A stretch of DNA of 5,394 nucleotides from an uncultured Lutibacter sp. (GTDB lineage Bacteria; Bacteroidota; Bacteroidia; Flavobacteriales; Flavobacteriaceae). Positions 1 through 5,394 of this stretch are shown here, piece by piece. Numbering within the stretch: position 1 is the first letter of the stretch; the number at the start of each line of letters is the position of its first letter. Under the pieces are notes generated by a model. That model saw only the letters and a list, made by a program, of their open reading frames with translations. It was not told the DNA's origin and made no database searches. The translations under genes and the position numbers were made by a program. The stretch spans positions 1 through 5,394 of the forward strand of contig CAJXUO010000122.1 in assembly GCA_913061425.1 (NCBI GenBank), in the 5' to 3' direction.

Positions 1-881
1 GCGGCTCTTGTAACTATAATTACCAATCGCATTGCAATTGCATTGTATAAATGCTCCAATTCTATTTCTTCTAAAGGGAAAGTTGAATGATATCCTTTTA
101 TCAATGCTAATGAGGCGCTTAAGGGATCGTTATGCCCCATAGTGCCATATGCGCATAGAATGGCTAGATCATTAATTGTTTGTGTGTATATGGCATCACC
201 ATAGTCAATTGCTGCCGTTGCTCTTGGATTAAGTATATCGTCAGAAACAATAATATTATTATCATTTGGATCATTATGAACTACACTTTTCCGAAGTTTT
301 ATATACGAGGATTGAGTCCCCTCAAATTTATCTTGAAATTCTATTAGAATCTCTTTTTTATCTGCAGTAAATAAATGAAGGTGCTCTTTGGTCCAAAGCG
401 ATTGCGCAATATCCCATTCAAAATTGTAGTGCGCTTTGGGATGCTCAAAACTATGAAGTACTTTTGTTAGTGTACCGCATTGTTTGCCTAAACTAAATCG
501 AAAATCTTCTAATTGTGGATTTACAGAACTCCAAACTCTACCTGAAACCCAAGTTAGTAGCCGTACAAATCGTTTCTTCCCAAATTCGTCTGTTATTTCG
601 GAAATTGAATTATTATTTTTATCTGTAATTACTTTTGGAGCGATAAGATCTTCATCACGGTCTTCGATATACTGTAATAAATTTTGCTGAAACTCAAGAT
701 ATTTTTTAGACTCTTCTGGACGTGAAATTTTCAGTATAAAACTTTCGTTATTTTTAACTTTCATTCTGAAATTAAAATCTACATAACCAGGAAGTTTTGA
801 TGCAATTCCATGAATGCCATATACTTTTAAAAGTATATTTTCTGCTTGTTTTATATTTATTTTAATATCGGTATAACTCAT
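1..881 (-). CDS. HYKK/AGPHD1-like small-molecule phosphotransferase (APH fold), 3' end beyond the window; likely N-terminal domain of a fusion with a class III aminotransferase
   Basis: Read by hand from the ATG at 881, the frame stays open for 293 codons to the window edge, so the gene is incomplete. It has the protein-kinase-like APH fold in order: a nucleotide-binding lobe with the probable ATP/GTP lysine in FILKIS (K51), a linker region VRLLTWVSGR (about 106-115), the catalytic loop VVHNDPNDNN (H202, D204, N209; HxDxxxxN pattern), and the metal-binding IDYGD (D226). The linker, the HPK segment after it and the IDYGD motif resemble human hydroxylysine kinase (HYKK), which phosphorylates 5-hydroxy-L-lysine with GTP, more than aminoglycoside-resistance enzymes. 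Known bacterial relatives are often about 1000-residue proteins that continue into a peptidase-M23-like domain and a class III PLP aminotransferase/phospho-lyase; that part would lie outside the window. The start is one base after the glycosidase stop and has a good Shine-Dalgarno (887-893). Family: confident. Substrate (hydroxylysine, or another amino alcohol such as ethanolamine): inferred. Confidence 0.85.
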   Translation of the reverse strand, partial: MSYTDIKINIKQAENILLKVYGIHGIASKLPGYVDFNFRMKVKNNESFILKISRPEESKKYLEFQQNLLQYIEDRDEDLIAPKVITDKNNNSISEITDEFGKKRFVRLLTWVSGRVWSSVNPQLEDFRFSLGKQCGTLTKVLHSFEHPKAHYNFEWDIAQSLWTKEHLHLFTADKKEILIEFQDKFEGTQSSYIKLRKSVVHNDPNDNNIIVSDDILNPRATAAIDYGDAIYTQTINDLAILCAYGTMGHNDPLSASLALIKGYHSTFPLEEIELEHLYNAIAMRLVIIVTRA

Positions 882-882
882 T

Positions 883-2898
883 TTAATCCTTCTGTAATAA
901 CATTATAACATGTGCTGCACTCCAACTAAAATTTTGGGCATGCAACCCTTTTCCTGTAAGTGGATGGTAATTTTCACGTATAGCCTTTCCTTTCCCTATT
1001 ATGCCTTCAGCTCCTTTTAAAATTTGAATAGTTGCATTATTAGCTTCTTTATCAAAACCATAATTACGCAATCCTTTTACACCAAAATATGCTTGATCTA
1101 ACCAGTTTGGTCCTCGCCAATAACCTTTTAAAGGATCGAACTTTGGATGATCTGCACTCATTGTTTGAAACGGAACTTTGGTATAGAATTTAGTAGTATC
1201 CATCATTTTAATTTTCACTGCTTCCGCCTGCTCTTGAGTAGCTGCATTTGCCCAAAGCGCTGTCCATCCTTCGCTTCCTTCTCCTTTTATAAATATTTTC
1301 CCATCTAATGATGTGTCGTAAAACCAACCATCATTTTCATCATAGAATTGTTTTTGAATTTTTATTTTTAAAACTTCGGCTTCATTTCTATAGCGCGATG
1401 TATCTTCAGCATTTATAACTTCTGAAAGTTGTGCTAAATATAATTTTTCGGCATATAAATACGCATTTAAATCTACACTTTCTTGATCTAGTGAATATGC
1501 ATCCTTACCATTTTTTAGAATTTTAGAAGTATCAAAACGAATGGCATTATCCATTCCACTTTCCCATTTTGCGGCAATTAAACTTCCATCTGTAGAACCA
1601 TATTCACACATTCCATCTTTATCATAATCACGTTTGTCATACCACCATTGATGATACTTTTTTAACTTCGGATACATATATTTCACAAATTCTACATCCT
1701 TATCTTTCTCATAAATTTTTTTGACTGCCCAAGCCGAAAGAGGAGGTTTTGTATCACGGTAGTTATGAGCTTCTATGGAAGTATCTCTATACACACAATC
1801 TGCAACGAAACCATCTTCATTCTGAAATTCAAACATTAATTTCACTTGCTTCTTTGCTAAGTCAGTGTTGTAATACGAAAGCCCTACAGCATGCTTCCAA
1901 GAATCCCACGACCAAAATCCATTAAACCATTTATAATGATAACTAGGGAATAAACCTTCGTGCTTAATTTCACCTGCTGGAATACGCCAGTTGTTTTGCA
2001 AAGTAAGATGCGCTTTTGTTAAAACTTGAGCATAGATATTGTCTTGAAATTGAGGCTTACGGTTTTCGATAAGTGCTTTTAAGTGTGTTTCTTTTTCTTG
2101 TTTTCGCACTTTTAAAACATCATCAAAATTAATTGTCTCCAGTTTTTCTTTTTCCCAAGAATATTTAGGGAAAATGAAAGTTTGAGAAATAACAAATTCT
2201 TTAGTTTGATTTGGTTTTAATTCTAGTTGAGTTTTACTAGAGGTATATGTGCTGTCTGTAACTGTTAGCTTAGTGTTTTTTGGAAAAATTAAATGACCAA
2301 CAGCATCAGATTTTGATGAATTAATATTTAGTTGATTACTACTTGCCGAAAGTTTCAATCCTGTGGCTAAAAGCGGTTTATTTTTAAAGTGATACGTAAA
2401 TGTTGCTTTGGATGTACCAGTGTTTTTTAAAGTTGATTTGATTATTGCAGTATGTCCAGAATAAAAGACTAATTCTTGTTTTAGTTCTAAATTATTAGAT
2501 TGGAAAACCTGCTCTAAATGACTGTTATAACTCGATGTATTATGTGTAGTCCAAGTATTGTTTTCAATCACTAAATTTGTGAGTGAATTACTACTCCAAA
2601 CGCCATTTTGTTGAGTCATTATGAATGGCCCAGAAAAACCAGTTGTATTTATTGAGTCTGGAAAGCTATAAGCAAACCAAGCGCCTTGATCTGAAAACAT
2701 TAACCCAGATTTGTCAAAAAGTTTTTTAGGAGAAATAGTATAATCAAGTATGTTTTTGCTAAAATTTAGAAAAGAAGAAGTTTCTAAATTTTTTGAAGCT
2801 GATTTTTTCTCATTACAACTAAAAAGAAACAGGCTTAATATAATTAATAAAGAGAGTTTATTCATCTTCAGTATAATTGTTATCATAGAGTTTCTCAT
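883..2898 (-). CDS. Lipoprotein glycoside hydrolase of GH63 / YgjK-MGH1 type, probable alpha-glucosidase
   Basis: The protein has 671 residues from the ATG at 2898, whose ATGA overlaps the dehydratase stop. A second ATG at 2865 (M12) gives a more typical lipoprotein signal, MNKLSLLIILSLFLFSC; both starts yield the same mature protein lipidated at C28. It therefore acts in the periplasm or at the outer membrane. Residues about 60-245 are beta-rich (an N-terminal beta-sandwich), and about 285-671 have the features of an (alpha/alpha)6 barrel: KWFNGFWSWDSWKHAVG (324-340), a DYDKDG loop (424-429) resembling a calcium site, WESGMDN (445-451), YWRGPNWLDQAYFG (593-606) and RENYHPLTGKG (641-651). By analogy with E. 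coli YgjK (GH63, prefers Glc-alpha-1,3-Gal), D450 is the likely general acid and E642 the likely base; both are present. The gene shows no frameshift. Its place among hydroxyproline and hydroxylysine genes suggests the Glc-alpha-1,2-Gal unit of collagen as substrate, but trehalose, mannosylglycerate or an algal glycan cannot be excluded. Confidence 0.87.
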   Translation of the reverse strand: MRNSMITIILKMNKLSLLIILSLFLFSCNEKKSASKNLETSSFLNFSKNILDYTISPKKLFDKSGLMFSDQGAWFAYSFPDSINTTGFSGPFIMTQQNGVWSSNSLTNLVIENNTWTTHNTSSYNSHLEQVFQSNNLELKQELVFYSGHTAIIKSTLKNTGTSKATFTYHFKNKPLLATGLKLSASSNQLNINSSKSDAVGHLIFPKNTKLTVTDSTYTSSKTQLELKPNQTKEFVISQTFIFPKYSWEKEKLETINFDDVLKVRKQEKETHLKALIENRKPQFQDNIYAQVLTKAHLTLQNNWRIPAGEIKHEGLFPSYHYKWFNGFWSWDSWKHAVGLSYYNTDLAKKQVKLMFEFQNEDGFVADCVYRDTSIEAHNYRDTKPPLSAWAVKKIYEKDKDVEFVKYMYPKLKKYHQWWYDKRDYDKDGMCEYGSTDGSLIAAKWESGMDNAIRFDTSKILKNGKDAYSLDQESVDLNAYLYAEKLYLAQLSEVINAEDTSRYRNEAEVLKIKIQKQFYDENDGWFYDTSLDGKIFIKGEGSEGWTALWANAATQEQAEAVKIKMMDTTKFYTKVPFQTMSADHPKFDPLKGYWRGPNWLDQAYFGVKGLRNYGFDKEANNATIQILKGAEGIIGKGKAIRENYHPLTGKGLHAQNFSWSAAHVIMLLQKD
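887..893 (-). promoter_or_regulatory. Shine-Dalgarno AGAAGGA for the phosphotransferase gene
   Basis: On the minus strand AGAAGGA lies five bases before the ATG at 881, inside the last codons of the glycosidase gene. It is the only clear Shine-Dalgarno in front of any gene in this window; the other starts lie in AT-rich sequence with no such motif. It supports the choice of the ATG at 881 and suggests that this gene is initiated independently as well as by coupling to the gene upstream. Confidence 0.6.
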
Positions 2899-3965
2899 CT
2901 TAATATAAATCCGTTTTTCATTGGGTCTTTTGGGTCAATCACAAAAGTTTGCATGCCAGTAATATATGCATTGCCTTCAACTTGAGGAATTACCGCTTTA
3001 AAGGAACCATAATTTGCCTCTGAAACGATAGCGCCTGTAAAGATAGAATCCGTAATGCTTTCTATAGTCATTGATTCGCCATAATCAATTTCATTTCTTG
3101 CTTTGTGTATAGCCATTCTCCCAGAAACACCTGATCCTGTCGGACAGCGGTCTACTTCGCCTTCGGCAAAAATACAAACATTTCTACTATTATTTCCAGA
3201 GGGTTGTATAGTATTGTCTATAAAAATTGTGCCGTATAAAAAACTCAAATCATCTTCAAAAGGATGTAAAATTTCTTTATCTACTTTCATCACAGCATGT
3301 TTGATATCCATCCCTTTATTTATGATTTGGCGATATGAATCTGATGTTAAATTAAAATCAAAATTATTTTTAGCCATATCTACATAAGCATAAAAAGCGG
3401 CTCCATATGCTAAATCATACGTTACTGTTCCTAATCCATTTACTTCAACTGTTCTGTCTAAACCAACTACAAAACTTGGAACACAGTGAAAACGAACTCT
3501 TGTGACTTTTCCATTTTTCACATTTGTATAAGAAGTAATTCGACCACAAGGAGCATCAATTTTTAAAAGATTATCACCTTCTTTGACTTCAATCCAGTTC
3601 ATTTCTATAGCAAGTGTAGAGATCGCGATTATAGCGTGTCCGCACATAGTTGAGTATCCTTCATTGTGTAAAAATAAGATTCCGAAATCACCTTCATCAT
3701 CGTTTGGAGGAACTAAAATACAGCCATACATATCTGCATGACCACGAGGTTCAAACATTAATGATGTTCGTAATTCGTCATAATTTTCTTTGCAATACCT
3801 TCTGTAATCTAATACGGAATTTCCTTCTAATTTTGGAAAACCTTCAACTATCACACGCAAAGGTTCTCCACCAGTATGCAAGTCAATTGTTTTTATTTGC
3901 AGCCAATTTTTTGGAGGAGTGAATGACGTGTTCTTCAAAATATTTTGATACGTAGTTTTAGGCAT
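2895..3965 (-). CDS. trans-3-hydroxy-L-proline dehydratase (proline racemase superfamily, Cys/Thr type)
   Basis: This 356-residue protein matches the usual length of the family (human L3HYPDH is about 354). It removes water from trans-3-hydroxy-L-proline to give delta1-pyrroline-2-carboxylate, and no signal peptide is seen, so it is cytoplasmic. Conserved blocks are IDLHTGGEP (27-35), EPRGHADMYG (72-81), the first active-site motif STMCGH with C108, and the second, DRCPTGSGVSGR (272-283). In proline racemases and 4-hydroxyproline epimerases the second motif has Cys at the position held here by T276; the Cys/Thr pair is the recognised mark of the dehydratases (human C104/T273). Its ATG lies within the intact-length frame of the reductase upstream (8-base overlap, ATGCCTAA), and its TGA overlaps the next start (ATGA). 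No Shine-Dalgarno is visible, so it probably relies on translational coupling, which the early stop in the upstream gene may weaken. C274 next to the catalytic loop is an extra Cys, but not at the catalytic position. Confidence 0.93.
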   Translation of the reverse strand: MPKTTYQNILKNTSFTPPKNWLQIKTIDLHTGGEPLRVIVEGFPKLEGNSVLDYRRYCKENYDELRTSLMFEPRGHADMYGCILVPPNDDEGDFGILFLHNEGYSTMCGHAIIAISTLAIEMNWIEVKEGDNLLKIDAPCGRITSYTNVKNGKVTRVRFHCVPSFVVGLDRTVEVNGLGTVTYDLAYGAAFYAYVDMAKNNFDFNLTSDSYRQIINKGMDIKHAVMKVDKEILHPFEDDLSFLYGTIFIDNTIQPSGNNSRNVCIFAEGEVDRCPTGSGVSGRMAIHKARNEIDYGESMTIESITDSIFTGAIVSEANYGSFKAVIPQVEGNAYITGMQTFVIDPKDPMKNGFILR

Positions 3966-4065
3966 CTTTAGTATATTTTTTATAGTAATAATTTGCTGCT
4001 GTTAGGTCTTCTAAAGTATGTCCAACAGATTTAAAAACGGTTATTTCCTCTATAGAAACTCTCCC
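3958..4065 (-). pseudogene. Detached C-terminal 35 codons of the reductase, after an in-frame TAA
   Basis: Directly after the TAA at 4066-4068 the same frame continues for 35 sense codons to a second TAA at 3958-3960. It encodes GRVSIEEITVFKSVG, then HTLEDLTAA and a Tyr/Lys-rich end. This is the standard C-terminal signature of the ornithine cyclodeaminase/mu-crystallin family (GR-S--EIT-FKSVG-ALEDL-AA), so the segment is the real end of the upstream gene and not a chance reading frame. It contains no ATG, GTG or TTG in frame and cannot be started on its own. With the stop read as an amino acid the protein would have 320 residues, close to the normal family length. One base change (for example CAA, GAA or AAA to TAA) explains the break. 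The lack of further damage suggests a recent mutation, a sequencing error, or some readthrough. Confidence 0.85.
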
Positions 4066-4920
4066 TTATTTCTTGTTGGCACAAAGTTCAAATAAATCTG
4101 CTTTAATATCTTTTTCTTTAAGTATTCCTTCTTGTAATGGGATAGCGATATCGCCACTTTCTTTTAATCCACCTTGAAAGGTGTCAAGAAATATTGATGC
4201 TTTTAGGATAGTTTCATTATCAGCTTCTCGCATATCTTTTGTATAAGCTCCAACTAAATCTATATGTTGTCCAGGTTTTAATAACGTCCCTAAAACCAGA
4301 GGAGTTTTTGAGAGCGTAGCACAAGAAATTATTGCTACTTCAGTTATTTTTTCTTCAATTGATTTGATAGGTGTGCAGGTAAAAGTTTCGTTTTTAAGTT
4401 GCTCGCAAATCTTCTTTGCTTTATCAAAATTTCGCCCCCAAACATATACTTCTTTTATGGGTCTTACTGAAGCGTGTGCTTTAATAAGATTGATTGAAAG
4501 TGCGCCAGTACCAATCATTAAAAGAGAAGCTGAGTTTTTGTTTGATAGAAATGATGATGCCAAAGCAGAGGTTGCTACAGTTCTTTTAGTAGTTAGGCTT
4601 TTCCCTTCTATAAGTGCATTTATGGTTCCTTTTACGGCGTCTAAATAGATGTATGTTCCGTTAATAGATGGTAAATCGAATTGCCCGTTTTCTGGACTTA
4701 TAGTTACAATCTTTACTCCTGCATTTTCACTTGGGTTCCACGCAGGCATCAATAATAATGTTGAGTCTATGTCTACTTTTGGGTTAGGAAAATCATGATG
4801 ATGGCGCATTGGTACTAATATTTCATTGACTTTAAAAGCGTCTTTTAAAGCTAAAACCAATTCGTTAAAAACAGTATATTTTTCTATAAAATCAGATGTA
4901 ATTGTAACGATAGAATCCAT
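4066..4920 (-). CDS. Ornithine cyclodeaminase/mu-crystallin family reductase, probable delta1-pyrroline-2-carboxylate reductase, truncated by a premature stop
   Basis: The open part encodes 284 residues; an intact relative would have about 320. The family reduces or forms cyclic imino acids with NAD(P)H. Next to a trans-3-hydroxyproline dehydratase, the expected reaction is delta1-pyrroline-2-carboxylate to L-proline in the cytoplasm. Visible motifs: NAGVKIVTISP with the conserved K70, LTTKRTVATSALAS (109-122) with R113, the Rossmann loop LMIGTGAL (134-141), VYVWGR (158-163) at the end of the second strand, and GAYTKDMREAD (224-234). The usual GTGxQA has become GTGALS, so the Gln is absent; I believe this also occurs in ketimine/pyrroline reductases and it argues against true ornithine cyclodeaminase. 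The reading frame ends in ELCANKK followed by TAA, exactly where the family continues with GR-S--EIT-FKSVG. The lost end normally packs with the N-terminal half in the dimer domain, so the product may be unstable or inactive. Start at the ATG at 4920; no Shine-Dalgarno. First gene of the operon. Confidence 0.85.
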   Translation of the reverse strand: MDSIVTITSDFIEKYTVFNELVLALKDAFKVNEILVPMRHHHDFPNPKVDIDSTLLLMPAWNPSENAGVKIVTISPENGQFDLPSINGTYIYLDAVKGTINALIEGKSLTTKRTVATSALASSFLSNKNSASLLMIGTGALSINLIKAHASVRPIKEVYVWGRNFDKAKKICEQLKNETFTCTPIKSIEEKITEVAIISCATLSKTPLVLGTLLKPGQHIDLVGAYTKDMREADNETILKASIFLDTFQGGLKESGDIAIPLQEGILKEKDIKADLFELCANKK

Positions 4921-5109
4921 ACTATAAAGATAATGAAATAATAAGTTATGGCGAAATTTTACTCACAACTAGTTAAAATCATATCGTTTATTGATAATAT
5001 CTGCAAAGTATGTCTGCGCCTGAGCACATCCAGAAAAATTGTTTTAACATCGAAGGAGTTTCTTGGTATAACAACACTCAAACGTAAAAGGATATATTTT
5101 AATTTATTA
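4921..5109. other. Spacer between the acetyltransferase and the operon
   Basis: These 189 bases separate the acetyltransferase stop from the first operon gene and presumably hold the operon promoter and any operator. The minus-strand reading of GATATTATC near 4990-5000 is a short palindrome with four-base arms, too small to call an operator. I see no terminator hairpin followed by a T run, no tRNA or other RNA gene, and no convincing small gene; the open frames on both strands here show no recognisable motif and no ribosome binding site. Confidence 0.5.
4925..4956 (-). promoter_or_regulatory. Weak candidate Bacteroidota-type promoter for the operon
   Basis: On the minus strand TTTC (4953-4956) is followed after 20 bases by TATCTTTA (4925-4932). 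The Bacteroidota housekeeping consensus is TTTG, about 19-20 bases, TAnnTTTG, so each element has one mismatch, in its last base. The start of transcription would fall at or within a few bases of the ATG at 4920, giving a nearly leaderless message, which would fit the missing Shine-Dalgarno. AT-rich sequence makes such matches common, so this is only a candidate. Confidence 0.2.
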
Positions 5110-5394
5110 TTAATAATGCATAAACAATCGCAACTCTTCAGGATCATTAGGGATAAAAATATTTTGTTCATGCTTAAATCCCATTCTTTCTAATAGGTTG
5201 GAAGAACTAATATTTTCTATGGTAGTTATAGCAGCAATTGGACTCATCTTTAATTCTTCAAGACCAAAGTCTAAGACTCTTTTAGTGGCTTCATATGCAT
5301 AGCCTTTTCCCCTAAATTCTTTTAAAAATGCAAACCCAATATCCACACAATCTAAACCATCTCTTTTCATTAATCCACTTGTGCCAATAGGAGT
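5110..5394 (-). CDS. GNAT family N-acetyltransferase (RimJ/RimL-like), 5' end beyond the window
   Basis: The frame is open from the window edge to TAA at 5110-5112, giving the last 94 residues of the protein; the internal Met at 5370 is not the start, because the codons before it (TPIGTSGL) continue the domain. The fragment holds the acetyl-CoA-binding half of a GNAT domain: DIGFAFL (18-24 of the visible part), the pyrophosphate-binding loop FRGKGYAYEA (27-36), and the conserved AITTIENISSSNLLERMGF (19 residues), whose N-S-LL--GF pattern is motif B. Such enzymes transfer an acetyl group from acetyl-CoA to an amine, often on ribosomal proteins or small molecules; the substrate cannot be read from this part. 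The gene is on the same strand as the operon but separated by 189 bases, so it is probably a separate unit. It ends with three in-frame TAA codons in a row (5104-5112). Confidence 0.88.
   Translation of the reverse strand, partial: TPIGTSGLMKRDGLDCVDIGFAFLKEFRGKGYAYEATKRVLDFGLEELKMSPIAAITTIENISSSNLLERMGFKHEQNIFIPNDPEELRLFMHY

Larger units (their letters stand above)
1..4920 (-). other. Putative four-gene operon for modified proline/lysine residues, continuing past the left edge
   Basis: The four genes are packed without room for promoters or terminators between them. The reductase frame, if intact, overlaps the dehydratase start by 8 bases (3958-3965). The dehydratase and glycosidase overlap by 4 bases (2895-2898). 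The glycosidase and phosphotransferase are one base apart (882). This layout is direct evidence of co-transcription. The first two genes form a known pathway step pair; the link of the last two to hydroxylysine glycoside is inference. Confidence 0.75.

Noticed and set aside
484..690. Plus-strand open frame of 68 codons
   Set aside because: It lies antisense inside the phosphotransferase domain, which has clear conserved motifs in its own frame; no motif or ribosome site supports the plus strand.
1..881. Aminoglycoside-resistance phosphotransferase
   Set aside because: It shares the fold, but the linker and flanking motifs follow the hydroxylysine-kinase group and the operon is metabolic, with no mobile element or resistance context.
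3103..3922. Plus-strand open frames at 3103-3387 and 3650-3922
   Set aside because: Both are antisense shadows of the hydroxyproline dehydratase; their translations show no family features.
2895..3965. Calling the dehydratase a proline racemase or 4-hydroxyproline 2-epimerase
   Set aside because: The second catalytic position is Thr (T276), not Cys, which fits dehydration and not two-base epimerisation.
4021..4070. A frameshift as the cause of the reductase break
   Set aside because: The downstream coding sequence continues in exactly the same frame, so a base substitution suffices and no indel is needed.
4364..4648. Plus-strand open frame of 94 codons
   Set aside because: Antisense shadow of the reductase Rossmann domain.
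4937..4969. Sigma-70-like pair TTGTGA and TATTAT on the minus strand
   Set aside because: The 19-base spacing is poor, and the Bacteroidota housekeeping sigma factor does not use the enteric consensus; a chance match in AT-rich DNA is likely.
4948..5193. Overlapping open frames on both strands in the spacer (plus 4948-5193, minus 4959-5171)
   Set aside because: They run into the acetyltransferase gene in other frames, lack recognisable motifs and ribosome sites, and look like chance frames.

Overview
The window looks like part of the chromosome of an AT-rich member of the Bacteroidota, probably a marine or host-associated flavobacterium. The grounds are low GC, a short lipoprotein signal ending in Cys, mostly absent Shine-Dalgarno sequences, and protein sequences of flavobacterial flavour. 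All genes read on the minus strand, so the region is described from high to low coordinates.

At the right edge (5110-5394) is the C-terminal part of a GNAT N-acetyltransferase that ends in three tandem TAA stops. A 189-bp spacer with at best a weak promoter follows. Then comes a tightly packed operon. Its first gene (4066-4920) belongs to the ornithine cyclodeaminase/mu-crystallin family and is most likely a delta1-pyrroline-2-carboxylate reductase. It is cut short by an in-frame TAA, while the missing C-terminal 35 codons are still present and intact downstream (3958-4065). The second gene (2895-3965) is a proline-racemase-superfamily enzyme with the Cys/Thr active-site pair of trans-3-hydroxy-L-proline dehydratases. 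The third (883-2898) is a lipoprotein glycoside hydrolase resembling GH63/YgjK alpha-glucosidases. The fourth (1-881, running off the left edge) is a hydroxylysine-kinase-like (HYKK/AGPHD1) phosphotransferase, probably the N-terminal domain of a larger fusion with a class III aminotransferase.

The first two enzymes form a known two-step route: trans-3-hydroxy-L-proline is dehydrated to delta1-pyrroline-2-carboxylate, which is reduced to L-proline. The other two fit the remaining collagen-specific modifications, since hydroxylysine in collagen carries a Glc-alpha-1,2-Gal disaccharide. My main inference is that the operon salvages the modified residues of collagen (3-hydroxyproline, glucosyl-galactosyl-hydroxylysine), perhaps of the basement-membrane or sponge type. 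The gene families are well supported; their joint purpose is a hypothesis. The nonsense codon in the reductase is the clearest oddity visible directly in the sequence.
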